Positions 17,214 through 25,394 of a stretch of 64,000 nucleotides of DNA are shown here, one piece after another. Location of the stretch: NCBI GenBank assembly GCA_052246725.1, contig JBQQCL010000001.1; one strand, written 5' to 3'. The first letter of the stretch is position 1; the number at the start of each line of letters is the position of its first letter. The notes under the pieces are model-generated. The model saw only the letters and a list, made by a program, of their open reading frames with translations, was not told the origin of the DNA and made no database searches. A program made the position numbers and the translations under genes. This DNA comes from Pseudalkalibacillus sp052246725 (GTDB lineage: Bacteria > Bacillota > Bacilli > Bacillales > Fictibacillaceae).

Positions 17214-18500
17214 TTACGCTACAACGCCGCGTTTATTTTCAAATTGCTTGTATTCTTCATCATCCATGATCCGTTTCAATGTCTGTACTGCCTGCCATAC
17301 CTCTTCAAAAGTATTGTACAAGGCTGCTGGAGTCAGCCGGATGCCATTCGGATTACGGAAATCAGGCATCACTTTATTCATTTTCAGTGCTTTACAGATA
17401 CGTGCGGCTTCAGGGTGTTCAAGGTACACATGACCACCTCTTCTATGGTCTTCCAAAGGATTCCCGATTTCAAAACCATGGTCCGCTAATTCATGCCTGA
17501 TCAAATCCATCATGTATTGCGTCAATTGCAGTGACTTTTTTCGGAGCTTTTCAATACCAGCCTCCTGGAAAATTTCCAACGAGCCCATCAACGGTGCCAG
17601 GCTGAGCATATGCGGTGTTCCGATTTGGAATGCGCCTGCCGATTGTGCCGGTGTCAACTGATGGTCCATATCGAACTGTTTGTTTTTATCTGAGCTGAAC
17701 CATCCAGCAAGTCCAGGAGTTGTTCCGATATGCTTTTCATTCACAAAAATCCCCGCAACACTTCCCGGTCCAGCATTGACGTATTTATAGTTGCACCAGA
17801 AAGCAAAGTCCGCTCCCCAATCATTTAAAGCATGAGGCATCGCACCGATCGAGTGACAGAGGTCAAATCCAATGATGATGCCGCGTTTATGCGCCTCTTC
17901 TGTCAAACGCTTCATATCAAGCACTTGCCCGCTCCGATACATGACGCTCGGGAGCATGATCAAGGCGACTTCATCCGTCATTGCTTCAATGATGTCATCT
18001 TCTTCTACGACTCTTCCATTACGACTTTTCACACGGATAAGATGTTCCTCTGGATTGTAACCCTTCAATTTCAATTGACTTTGGAGTGCGAATATATCAG
18101 ACGGAAATGTCAGTTCATCCGCTAAAATTTTCGTCTTCTTTCCTTTCGGGTGATAAAACGTGGAAACCAACTGGTGAAGGTTGACTGTCGTCGAACCTGT
18201 TGCAATTACTTCTTCAGGCTTTCCACCAACAAGCGGTGCTGACATTTCACCTAGTTTCTCAGACATGTAAAACCAGGGATGTTCCCCTTCGGTCCAACCA
18301 TCAATCCCGTATTCCTTCCATGATTCCATTATTTTAGAAAGTGCAATTTCAGAACGCTTCGATAAAAGTCCGAGCGAATTCCCAATAAAATAAATCGTAT
18401 CATCCTTAACGTAAAACTCTTCTCGAAAAGATGAAAGTTCATCTTGTTCGTCAAGCTTTTTTGCATAGTCTAAAGAGGGATCAAGTGACTGATTGCCCAT
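17214..18500 (-). CDS. kynU: Kynureninase
   Basis: PLP enzyme cleaving kynurenine to anthranilate and alanine. 428 aa, full length. Fold-type I landmarks: YFIGNSLGLLSKRSE at the N-terminus, TGSTTVNLHQLVSTFY, the PLP Asp in IIGFDLCHSIGAMPHAL, the PLP-lysine region FAFWCNYKYVNAGPGSVAGIFV, and the C-terminal RGGHVYLEHPEAARICKAL. AAGGAG lies 11 bases before the ATG. No kynurenine formamidase gene (kynB) is adjacent, so formylkynurenine must be hydrolysed by an enzyme encoded elsewhere. Divergent from the TetR gene over a shared operator. Confidence 0.96.
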   Translation of the reverse strand: MGNQSLDPSLDYAKKLDEQDELSSFREEFYVKDDTIYFIGNSLGLLSKRSEIALSKIMESWKEYGIDGWTEGEHPWFYMSEKLGEMSAPLVGGKPEEVIATGSTTVNLHQLVSTFYHPKGKKTKILADELTFPSDIFALQSQLKLKGYNPEEHLIRVKSRNGRVVEEDDIIEAMTDEVALIMLPSVMYRSGQVLDMKRLTEEAHKRGIIIGFDLCHSIGAMPHALNDWGADFAFWCNYKYVNAGPGSVAGIFVNEKHIGTTPGLAGWFSSDKNKQFDMDHQLTPAQSAGAFQIGTPHMLSLAPLMGSLEIFQEAGIEKLRKKSLQLTQYMMDLIRHELADHGFEIGNPLEDHRRGGHVYLEHPEAARICKALKMNKVMPDFRNPNGIRLTPAALYNTFEEVWQAVQTLKRIMDDEEYKQFENKRGVVA

Positions 18501-18534
18501 GGGATATCGACTCCTTCAATAGGTTATTAATTTA

Positions 18535-18564
18535 ACTATACCTTCCTCACTGACAAAGTGTCAA
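18535..18564 (-). promoter_or_regulatory. Promoter of kynU
   Basis: Read leftward: TTGACA, 18-base spacer, TATAGT. The -35 hexamer is the outer end of the left operator arm. Confidence 0.7.
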
Positions 18565-18583
18565 TGACATCATGTCATTGACA
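18559..18583. promoter_or_regulatory. 25-base perfect palindrome, operator for the TetR regulator
   Basis: Twelve-base arms TGTCAATGACAT and ATGTCATTGACA flank a central C with no mismatch. Each end supplies the TTGACA -35 hexamer of one of the two divergent promoters, so a bound repressor would block both kynU and the tetR gene. Confidence 0.85.
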
Positions 18584-18606
18584 TTGCATCGCCTCATCAT
18601 TAAAAT
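18578..18606 (+). promoter_or_regulatory. Promoter of the TetR gene
   Basis: TTGACA, 17-base spacer, TAAAAT. The -35 hexamer is the right end of the palindrome. Confidence 0.75.
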
Positions 18607-18637
18607 GAAAGCACATCAAATAAAAGGACGGAATCCC

Positions 18638-19288
18638 ATGAACTCAAAGAATCAGGAGCTTACCACCCGCCAGCAACGCTCAATCCAGACACGGAAAAAC
18701 CTACTGGAAGCAGCGCAACTCATTTTTATCGAGCAAGGCTTTCAAAAGACTACGATCACACAAATCATTAAAAAAGCGGATACTGGTTACGGAACCGCGT
18801 ATGTTCACTTTAAAAACAAAGATGACATCCTCATTGAGCTCATAGACGATGTCATGCAGAAGTTCCATGAAATTGCCGAGCTTCCTTTCCAACCCTCTTC
18901 AGTGGAAGATGCAAAACAGCTCATTGAAAAGCAAACGCATCTTTTCCTCGAAATGGCGCAAAAAGAGGATCAGATTTTAAAAGTCGTTGAAGAGGCAATT
19001 GGTTCATCACCCGCTGTCCAAAGTAAGTGGAAAGAAATCCGGGAGCGTTTCATAAAAGGGATCAGGAAAGACATCTCCTATACGCAACAACAAGGTTTAG
19101 CCAGGAAGGATGTCGATCCCCACCTGGTCGCAAGAGGCTGGTTCTTTTCAAATGAAATGTATCTATGGGAAATCGTCCGCGGAGAAAATCAAGCATCAGT
19201 GAAGGACATCGTTTATAACTTATCCACGATGTATGTGAGAGGATTATATAAAGAAAACTTGGCAAAGCCAAGCTTTAGCGAAGGCTGA
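18638..19288 (+). CDS. TetR-family regulator of the kynurenine genes
   Basis: 216 aa from the ATG at 18638 (AAAGGACGG upstream; the frame's earlier start lies within the promoter). N-terminal helix-turn-helix: QTRKNLLEAAQLIFIEQGFQKTTITQIIKKADTGYGTAYVHFKNKDDILIELID. C-terminal ligand domain is unassigned; kynurenine or tryptophan would be a reasonable effector but this is inference. The final 11-12 residues (KENLAKPSFSEG) are encoded by an R85 repeat, so the native C-terminus was probably replaced when the element inserted. Divergent from kynU with a shared palindromic operator. Confidence 0.88.
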   Translation: MNSKNQELTTRQQRSIQTRKNLLEAAQLIFIEQGFQKTTITQIIKKADTGYGTAYVHFKNKDDILIELIDDVMQKFHEIAELPFQPSSVEDAKQLIEKQTHLFLEMAQKEDQILKVVEEAIGSSPAVQSKWKEIRERFIKGIRKDISYTQQQGLARKDVDPHLVARGWFFSNEMYLWEIVRGENQASVKDIVYNLSTMYVRGLYKENLAKPSFSEG

Positions 19289-19345
19289 GCCTTAGTTGCC
19301 CTTATATTGAAAAAAGTAGTTATACTTTCTTTAAATGTAAATAAA
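19254..19345 (+). repeat. R85 structured repeat, copy 4 (forms the TetR 3' end)
   Basis: Starts TATAAAGAAAACTTGGC within the TetR reading frame, continues AAAGCCAAGCTTTAGCG, AGGCTGAGCCTTAGTTGCC and ends TATACTTTCTTTAAATG. Provides the TetR stop codon (TGA in GGCTGA). The first hairpin CTTGGC AAA GCCAAG is perfect. Confidence 0.9.
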
Positions 19346-19371
19346 ACTTGGTGTAAATAAAGAATTCTACG

Positions 19372-19490
19372 TTATTCCGGCGGGTTTGGATGTTAATCCC
19401 GCCAGTTTGATACGTAATCCGGCGGGAATCAGGCATAATCCGGCCGCTTTTATGCATATTCCGGCCAAAGGTTACTTTTTACACCACCCC
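19372..19490. repeat. Short-phrase array, ATTCCGGCGGG type, array 2
   Basis: Five units about 21 bases apart: TTATTCCGGCGGG, ATCCCGCCAG, ATCCGGCGGG, ATCCGGCCGC, ATTCCGGCCAAAGG. Opening ACGTTATTCCGG and closing CCGGCCAAA match array 1 at 16058. Lies just downstream of R85 copy 4. Confidence 0.8.
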
Positions 19491-19573
19491 CGGCGAACAG
19501 GTATAACATTTGCTTATCCTGACTAGTAACCGTACACTTGCCATAGATTTTCCAATAGAAAGGATGATCAATA

Positions 19574-20296
19574 ATGGCAAAATCGATTGAAGGCAAAACG
19601 GCTTATATTACAGGGGCGGCTCGAGGTATCGGAAAAGCGACGGCATTAGAACTTGCACGTGAAGGCGTTCATGTCGGCTTACTAGCTCGTACTGAAAGCA
19701 CATTAGAAAAAGTTGCAGAAGAAGCAAGATCACTAGGTGTGAAAGCCAGTGTCGCGGTAGCTGATATCGCGGATATGGAACAAGTGGAAAAGGCAATCTC
19801 TAAACTGGAAAATGAACTAGGACCGACTGATATCCTGATTAACAACGCTGGTATCGGAACGTACGGTTCATTTTTGGAAATCGAACCCGAAGATTGGAAG
19901 AGAACATTTGAAGTGAACGTGTTTGGAACATACCATGTAACGCGTGCTGTTCTCCCTCAGTTAATCAAGAAAAACAGAGGAGATATCATCAATATTTCAT
20001 CCAGCAGCGGGTTGAAAGGCACAGCGAAAAGTACGGCTTACAGTGGATCGAAGTTTGCGGTTCAAGGCATGACGGAAGCGTTGATGCAGGAAGTTCGGAA
20101 AAATAATATAAGGGTCATGACACTGAACCCAAGCCTAGTGGCTACAGAGCTGACCTTTGGAGATGAACTTGATGAAGCTGACAAAGAGAAATACATGCAG
20201 CCAGAGGATCTAGCGGAACACATGGTTTCTCAATTGAAATTACATCCCCGTATTTTTATCAAGCAGTCCCTACAATGGGCGACGAACCCATTTTAA
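19574..20296 (+). CDS. Short-chain dehydrogenase/reductase (FabG-like)
   Basis: 240-aa classical SDR. Cofactor motif TGAARGIG at residues 14-21 with a following ARTE segment favouring NADP(H). NNAG at 90-93, the active-site Ser in INISSSSGLKG, and YSGSK as the Tyr-x3-Lys pair. The C-terminal PSLVATEL and the PEDLAEHMVSQLK segment resemble B. subtilis YoxD-type 3-ketoacyl-ACP reductase-like proteins. The substrate is unknown. AGAAAGGATGATCA site before the ATG; monocistronic with a strong terminator. Confidence 0.9.
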   Translation: MAKSIEGKTAYITGAARGIGKATALELAREGVHVGLLARTESTLEKVAEEARSLGVKASVAVADIADMEQVEKAISKLENELGPTDILINNAGIGTYGSFLEIEPEDWKRTFEVNVFGTYHVTRAVLPQLIKKNRGDIINISSSSGLKGTAKSTAYSGSKFAVQGMTEALMQEVRKNNIRVMTLNPSLVATELTFGDELDEADKEKYMQPEDLAEHMVSQLKLHPRIFIKQSLQWATNPF

Positions 20297-20305
20297 TAGA
20301 CGAAT

Positions 20306-20340
20306 AAACGCTCAGACTTTTTCAGCTCTGAGCGTTTTTT
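20306..20340 (+). terminator. Rho-independent terminator of SDR gene
   Basis: AAACGCTCAGA and TCTGAGCGTTT form an 11-bp stem followed by TTTT. Confidence 0.9.
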
Positions 20341-20390
20341 AATTAGATTAAGTAACACGAATTGTATCTTTCCACAGATCCCAGTGAATC

Positions 20391-20693
20391 CTATCCCCTA
20401 ACCATCATTGAAAAGAGGACATATAAATAAACGATAATGAAAAATAGAAGAAGTCCGAAAATACCTGCAATGCCTAAAACTACGGGTTTCTTAGCTCTTT
20501 TATCGATAAGATAAGCAAAAATGAATGCAATTAATGCAAAGATGATCGGATATCGCCATTGAATTCCAAGTGAAACGTATACACCTTCAATCAGAGGAGA
20601 TATCTCACCTATGATCTCCACTAAATACAAAGCTAAAATTCCATACCCCAGTATAATCAACACCCTGCTACTAACTGATAAATTAGAAATCAT
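20391..20693 (-). CDS. Small membrane protein, three helices
   Basis: 100 aa with three hydrophobic spans (about residues 9-33, 46-62 and 70-95) and a short basic loop DKRAKKP. AAGGAGG stands eight bases before the ATG, a near-ideal site, which supports a real gene. No recognised family. Monocistronic, divergent from the DUF2254 gene. Confidence 0.65.
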   Translation of the reverse strand: MISNLSVSSRVLIILGYGILALYLVEIIGEISPLIEGVYVSLGIQWRYPIIFALIAFIFAYLIDKRAKKPVVLGIAGIFGLLLFFIIVYLYVLFSMMVRG

Positions 20694-20865
20694 TATACCT
20701 CCTTGAAACCTTCGTCCTCTATGTTTTATTCTTTACAACTGTTTACATACCCTTCCAATCCTCGAAATCTCCTTCTATCATCAAATTCCATGCATAGTTT
20801 CCAAACAAGTCGGGTAGTAAATAAAGGAGCTTACTACATTTTGTCAAGGCAGGTGTGTCCACCAA

Positions 20866-22233
20866 GTGAAACTACCCGAATCGATGATGAAGTACAAAAA
20901 GATGTCCAAAAGGCAGCGTTGGCAAGAAATAAGGACAACAATCTGGTACACACCAGGAATCTATATATTGCTTTCCATTTGTTTAGCATTACTGACCCTC
21001 TATCTTGACCTTGGGTTTGATCTGAGCAAATATGTAAATGCCAGATTCAATTCCCAAGCTCAGTTGACTAGGATGCTCGTCAGTACATTGATCGGCGGGA
21101 TTCTGACACTAAGTGCATTCACGTTCAACTCCCTTTTGGTTGTACTCACAACCTTCAGTGGTCAATTTTCGCCTAGAATGTTATTGAATTTCGTAGCCGA
21201 TAAGAAAACCCAGCATGTACTGGGAATTTTCAACGGAAGCTTCATTTATGTTCTTTTGGTCTTCTTGTTTATTAGTAATAACAACAATGAACAATATTTT
21301 GCTGTACCGATCACAACAGTCTTTTTGGCTTTCTTCACGGCAGTTACATTCATTTATTTCATCAATCATGTGACAACATGGATGCAAGTCCATAACATAA
21401 CCTATAACATGAAAAATATCTCTAAAAAAATCATTACATTTTCATTATTAAAAGAGATCGAACCCTATCGAATTACTGAAGATATGAAAATGGATGATAA
21501 AGAATACCCAAAAGATGGCCATGTGATTGTTTCGAAGGAATCTGGTTATATCCAACTCGTCGATTTTTCAAAATTGATTGAACTAACGAAAAAAGACAAT
21601 CTCATTGTACGTTTTGAATACGGCGTAGGTCAGCATGTTTTGGCTGGTGCACCACTCCTCACCTACTGGAAGGAAAAAGATACGGCAATCAATGAACTGA
21701 AGTATTTGAACACGCTCGAAATCGGCCACAAACAAACGGAAATCCAGGATCTTGAATTCGGAGTGAATAAATTGTCCGAGATTGCCATTAAAGCCCTCGG
21801 TAATAACGACCCGAAAACAGCAGCAAATACGGTTCACCAAATGTCTGAACTACTTCAGACCATAGCAAAACTGACCCGTTTTTCCCCCTTTTTAGTGGAT
21901 GAAGAAAAAAATATCCGGGTAATATTGAAAGAAGAAGATTTTGAATTCTACTTGTATAGAGGATTCGGGTATATCAGGCATTACGCCGATGAAAACTGGA
22001 TCATCATTACGGATATCATTACTGCTCTTACAACAATGGCACAATCAATGGATGAACAATTTCATGATGATTTATGGAACTTTGCCGTACAAACCGCAAA
22101 AGGCATCGCCAAACATGAAATCTATCATCTCGATCGAAAATACCTGTTACATCAACTTTCCAATCTAGCAACAGCAACCAATCGGGAAAATGAATATCGG
22201 AAAATCGAACAAGAATATCTTATGGAAACATAA
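20866..22233 (+). CDS. DUF2254-family membrane protein
   Basis: 455 aa. N-terminal half has four membrane helices (about residues 26-46, 70-100, 115-135 and 140-165) with the family segment TLIGGILTLSAFTFNSLLVVLTTFSGQFSPRML, typical of DUF2254. The C-terminal half is soluble and includes DGHVIVSKESGYIQLVDFSKL and a late helical region. Function of the family is not established. Reads from GTG 20866 with only a weak AGGCAGG site; ATG 20884 is an alternative. The stop codon TAA is also the first base triplet of an R85 repeat. Confidence 0.8.
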   Translation: MKLPESMMKYKKMSKRQRWQEIRTTIWYTPGIYILLSICLALLTLYLDLGFDLSKYVNARFNSQAQLTRMLVSTLIGGILTLSAFTFNSLLVVLTTFSGQFSPRMLLNFVADKKTQHVLGIFNGSFIYVLLVFLFISNNNNEQYFAVPITTVFLAFFTAVTFIYFINHVTTWMQVHNITYNMKNISKKIITFSLLKEIEPYRITEDMKMDDKEYPKDGHVIVSKESGYIQLVDFSKLIELTKKDNLIVRFEYGVGQHVLAGAPLLTYWKEKDTAINELKYLNTLEIGHKQTEIQDLEFGVNKLSEIAIKALGNNDPKTAANTVHQMSELLQTIAKLTRFSPFLVDEEKNIRVILKEEDFEFYLYRGFGYIRHYADENWIIITDIITALTTMAQSMDEQFHDDLWNFAVQTAKGIAKHEIYHLDRKYLLHQLSNLATATNRENEYRKIEQEYLMET

Positions 22234-22326
22234 AGAAAATTCGGGCTTTGGCAAGCTGTAGCGCAGGCTGAGCCTTAGTTGCGCTTATAATGAAGAAAGA
22301 ATTTTATGCTTTCTTTAAATGTAAAA
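22234..22326 (+). repeat. R85 structured repeat, copy 5
   Basis: AAAGAAAATTCGGGCTTTGGC, GCGCAGGCTGAGCCTTAGTTG, CGCTTATAATG, AAGAAAG and CTTTCTTTAAATG. Begins directly at the DUF2254 stop codon and ends at the shared terminator. Confidence 0.85.
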
Positions 22327-22356
22327 GGTGCAGTTACCAAGTAACTGCACCTTTTT
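22323..22356. terminator. Bidirectional terminator between DUF2254 and ABC genes
   Basis: Perfect 15-bp stem AAAAGGTGCAGTTAC / GTAACTGCACCTTTT with loop CAA, T-run on one side and A-run on the other. Confidence 0.92.
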
Positions 22357-23093
22357 CATGTGATGTCCAGACTATTCATGACTTCCTGTCGCAGGTTAAC
22401 AAATGGCGTGCTGTTCCGGTCCCGAGGACGCGGCATCGCATTACGGACTTCTTTTACAACTTTTCCGGGACGTGAGCTTAGGACAAAAACCCTGTCTGCC
22501 AAATATAAAGCTTCATCAATATCATGTGTAATCAACACCATTGTCTGGTTGGAATCCTGCCATAATTTGATCAATTCATTCTGCATGGTAAGTCTTGTGA
22601 TGGCATCCAATGCGCCATAGGGTTCATCCAATAAAAGAACTTCAGGATCCATGACTAGTGCCCTCGCGATGGATGCACGTTGTTTCATGCCTCCGGACAG
22701 TTGATGTGGGTAATATGTTTTAAAATTCTCCAAGCCTACCTTACTCAGTACTTTATGGATACGTTCACGGCGTTCTTTTTTGGAGACATTGGCCAACTCC
22801 AAGCCAAGCCCGACATTATCTTCGATGGTTCTCCATGGATAAAGAGCATGTTCCTGAAAAATCATGACCCGATTCGAATCCGGTTCTTTAATTGCATTTC
22901 CGTTGGCTGAGACTTCACCGGAAGACGGCTGTTCCAAACCAGCCAGCATTCTGAGCGCAGTACTTTTACCACACCCAGACGGACCAACGAGCGCAACGAA
23001 TTCTCCTTTTTCGACGTCCAAGCTAAGATCTTCAAGAACAGTCAGGCTTCCATATGTTTTATTTACATTTTTCAACTCTAATGTCTTCATCAT
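22356..23093 (-). CDS. ABC importer ATP-binding protein (SsuB/TauB type)
   Basis: 245 aa. Walker A GPSGCGKST at residues 38-46, Q-loop FQEHALYPW, signature LSGGMKQR, Walker B VLLLDEPYGALD, and the switch His in LITHDIDEA. This is the nitrate/sulfonate/taurine/THI5-precursor subfamily. Start overlaps the end of the permease gene by four bases. It energises import of the ligand bound by the lipoprotein encoded two genes upstream. Confidence 0.93.
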   Translation of the reverse strand: MMKTLELKNVNKTYGSLTVLEDLSLDVEKGEFVALVGPSGCGKSTALRMLAGLEQPSSGEVSANGNAIKEPDSNRVMIFQEHALYPWRTIEDNVGLGLELANVSKKERRERIHKVLSKVGLENFKTYYPHQLSGGMKQRASIARALVMDPEVLLLDEPYGALDAITRLTMQNELIKLWQDSNQTMVLITHDIDEALYLADRVFVLSSRPGKVVKEVRNAMPRPRDRNSTPFVNLRQEVMNSLDIT

Positions 23094-23908
23094 TTTTCAT
23101 CCCCGCCTGCATAACGCCATTTCAACAGTCTTCTCTTGATTCCGTTAAGGACTACATGATCAAGGATAATCGCGATTGTTCCAATTGTAACTATGCTGGC
23201 CAATACACCTTCCATATCCGCAATCTCACCTGCATAACTGATCGACCAGCCAAGACCTGCTGATGCTCCACCGACCATTTCAGCAGCAATCAATGAGCGC
23301 CAAGCATTCCCGAACGCCACTTGTGCACCTGTGACAAACGCCGGTAAGGTTTCCGGGGCATAGACCTTTGTGATCAATTGTCTTTTTTTCGCACCCATCA
23401 CACGTGCAAGCTCCAGGTGTGTCCGATTCACCCCTTCTGTTGCATTCAAAACAGAGAGGGCCATCGGAAAGAAACTTGCGATCGTGATGACAAAAATGAT
23501 CGGAAGGTCGCCGAATCCAATCAAAACGACGAAAAAAGGTACCCATGTAATCGGAGGAATGGATTGTAAAATCGAAATGACACTTTTCAAGTAGACTGAG
23601 AAAGTCTTCGAAACACCACCCAATAATCCGAGAATTGCGCCTAACAAGCATGCGACCGGGTAACCCCATGCCAATCTGTATAAACTGCTCTGTAATCCAT
23701 GGATGAAATCCGGATTGGAAAAGTTCCCGATGAACCTCTCCAACCCATTGAGTACATCCGGCATCAAAAATTCAGGTAAAATCCAAGCGGTAATCTGCCA
23801 AATCAGTAAAAGACTCCCCACCGCGGCAATATAAGGTAATGTATTTCCGAAAGGCTGTAAAGGGATGAAGGATTTACTTTTGTTTTTTATTATTGGGTCA
23901 GATTTCAC
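23090..23908 (-). CDS. ABC importer permease (SsuC/TauC type)
   Basis: 272 aa with about six membrane helices and the BPD permease EAA loop: ELARVMGAKKRQLITKVYAPETLPAFVTGAQVAFGNAWRSLIAAEM. The conserved G of EAA-x3-G is in ARVMGA. Family is the sulfonate/nitrate group. GGAGGAGTT lies near the ATG at 23908. Middle gene of a three-gene operon. Confidence 0.93.
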   Translation of the reverse strand: MKSDPIIKNKSKSFIPLQPFGNTLPYIAAVGSLLLIWQITAWILPEFLMPDVLNGLERFIGNFSNPDFIHGLQSSLYRLAWGYPVACLLGAILGLLGGVSKTFSVYLKSVISILQSIPPITWVPFFVVLIGFGDLPIIFVITIASFFPMALSVLNATEGVNRTHLELARVMGAKKRQLITKVYAPETLPAFVTGAQVAFGNAWRSLIAAEMVGGASAGLGWSISYAGEIADMEGVLASIVTIGTIAIILDHVVLNGIKRRLLKWRYAGGDEK

Positions 23909-23926
23909 TGTAACTCCTCCTGCCTC

Positions 23927-24943
23927 TTACTCCTGTTCCTTCTGCCAGGCCAAATCGATGATCTCTTCTACCTTGAACTTTTCATCCATTACACCCTGTT
24001 CCACCATCAGATCTGTTACATCTTGAATTTGTTTTACATTTTCAGCTGTCAGCTTCCAATTGAATGTTTGTGCTTTGATCGCTTCTTCTATGACATCCAC
24101 TGCAGCAACTTCTCCATCGGAAGACTCGAATGTGTCCCCTTCAGAAAAGCGTTTGTAAATATACTCAGCTGATTTTTCTGGGTCGCTTTCAAGCATTTCA
24201 ATCGCTTCTTTTTGTGCATCAAGTACTTTATAAACGTTGTCCTTATTGTTTTCCATCTCTTCACCCGAGGTTATGACCACCATACATGGAAACGGCCAAA
24301 CTTCCCCGATTTCGTAGATTTCTTCCAGGTCCCCTTGTAACCTTGCAATACGATCATAAGGTTCAAATAAAAAGGCAGCATCTACTTTCCCTGATTGTAA
24401 CGATTGGACAGCGACTGTAGGGGACACATAATTCATGTTCACGTCACTCCGCTTCAAACCCGCTTCCTTGAACGTGACCCCATTCAAAACAATATCAGCC
24501 GTACTTCCTTGTTTTTGAGACGCAAGGTTTTTTCCTTTTAAATCTTCAACAGATTTGATTCCACTGTCTTCGCGAGCTAAAATACTGTGATATCCCATTT
24601 GCGCTCCGCCAACAATCTTTAGATCCGCCCCTTTTGATGCCCAGGAGACAGCATTGGTTGCACCAAGCACACCAGCATCGAGTTCACCATTGACGATCCC
24701 TTTTATAAGATCTGTACCGCTTCCAAAAAGCTTCAGTTCAACATCTAAACCGTGCTTTTCATACAACCCTGCATCTTCAGCAAGCATTGCAGGTGCATCG
24801 TCCATGACATTGACATAACCGATCGTTAACTTATTTGAATTCTTCCCGCCATTGCTCTTATCGGTATTCCCACAGGCTGCAGCAACCACAAGTAGCGCAA
24901 CCAATGGAATGCTTAACAACATCTTTTTCAATTTCAAAATCAT
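23927..24943 (-). CDS. ABC importer substrate-binding lipoprotein (SsuA/THI5-like)
   Basis: 338 aa. Lipoprotein signal: basic LKLKK, hydrophobic core, then LLVVAAACG with the lipid-accepting Cys near residue 24. The mature part has the NMT1/SsuA fold: LTIGYVNVMDDAPAMLAEDAGLYEKHGLDVEL, DLIKGIVNGELDAGVLG and SVEDLKGKNLA. Ligand could be a sulfonate, nitrate-like ion or pyrimidine precursor; no sulfonate monooxygenase is next to it, so the substrate is left open. Own promoter 37 bases upstream of the start. GGGGAGGA site. Confidence 0.9.
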   Translation of the reverse strand: MILKLKKMLLSIPLVALLVVAAACGNTDKSNGGKNSNKLTIGYVNVMDDAPAMLAEDAGLYEKHGLDVELKLFGSGTDLIKGIVNGELDAGVLGATNAVSWASKGADLKIVGGAQMGYHSILAREDSGIKSVEDLKGKNLASQKQGSTADIVLNGVTFKEAGLKRSDVNMNYVSPTVAVQSLQSGKVDAAFLFEPYDRIARLQGDLEEIYEIGEVWPFPCMVVITSGEEMENNKDNVYKVLDAQKEAIEMLESDPEKSAEYIYKRFSEGDTFESSDGEVAAVDVIEEAIKAQTFNWKLTAENVKQIQDVTDLMVEQGVMDEKFKVEEIIDLAWQKEQE

Positions 24944-24979
24944 TCCTCCCCATCCAATTCCGAGTAAAAAGATAGGAAT

Positions 24980-25009
24980 ATTATATGTTTAACGATCGTC
25001 CAAAGTCAA
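24980..25009 (-). promoter_or_regulatory. Promoter of ABC importer operon
   Basis: Read leftward: TTGACT, 18-base spacer, TATAAT, 37 bases before the lipoprotein start codon. Confidence 0.75.
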
Positions 25010-25026
25010 TGGGTATTTTGAAATAG

Positions 25027-25110
25027 CTTGATGTTCTTTTAGGGGGATCTTTTAGTGGAGCTGCGGGGTCTCACTATGCGGCTCGCTATTTCCGCAGGTT
25101 ATGTACATTT
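25027..25110. repeat. Degenerate G+C-rich intergenic repeat fragment
   Basis: GGAGCTGCGGGGTCTCAC and CGGCTCGCTATTTCCGCAGG carry the GACTCCTGCGG/CCGCGG words of the larger Bacillaceae repeats seen at 35.4, 38.9 and 43.9 kb. Short and decayed. Confidence 0.45.
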
Positions 25111-25217
25111 CCAGGCTTTTTTTGAACATTTTCCCCAGTGTTTCTATTGAAAATGGTATGGGAAAGTTTTTTCATGATTCTGTGCGTAGTGGGTACCATA
25201 AAACATGAGGTGATGAC

Positions 25218-25370
25218 ATGAGTCGTGAAAATCGTGTAATGTGGTTCGGTTCCATTTTCGGAGGACTGATTTTTTTCTTGTTCAGTGCCATTGGAATCAC
25301 TCAATTTTATCGAAATGTGGATCCAAATAAGGACAAAGGCCAAGAATCAAAAGATACCTCTAAAAAATAA
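25218..25370 (+). CDS. Small single-span membrane protein (50 aa)
   Basis: A 50-residue frame with GAGGTGATGAC directly before its ATG. One membrane helix (residues about 9-26, WFGSIFGGLIFFLFSAIG) and a charged C-terminus (DPNKDKGQESKDTSKK). No recognised family. The strong site, amphipathic layout and matching codon use support a real gene. Confidence 0.65.
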   Translation: MSRENRVMWFGSIFGGLIFFLFSAIGITQFYRNVDPNKDKGQESKDTSKK

Positions 25371-25394
25371 GGATCACTAAAGGGAAAGGCAAAA

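Noticed and set aside
17061..17489. Plus-strand frame opposite kynA/kynU
   Set aside because: Antisense to two well-supported genes and lacking a site.
24944..25085. Riboswitch (S-box or THI-box) upstream of the ABC importer
   Set aside because: The start is only 37 bases from the promoter's -10; there is no room and no conserved words.
25086..25343. Minus-strand 85-codon frame opposite the 50-aa membrane protein
   Set aside because: The plus-strand frame has a strong ribosome binding site and a clean membrane segment; the antisense frame has neither.
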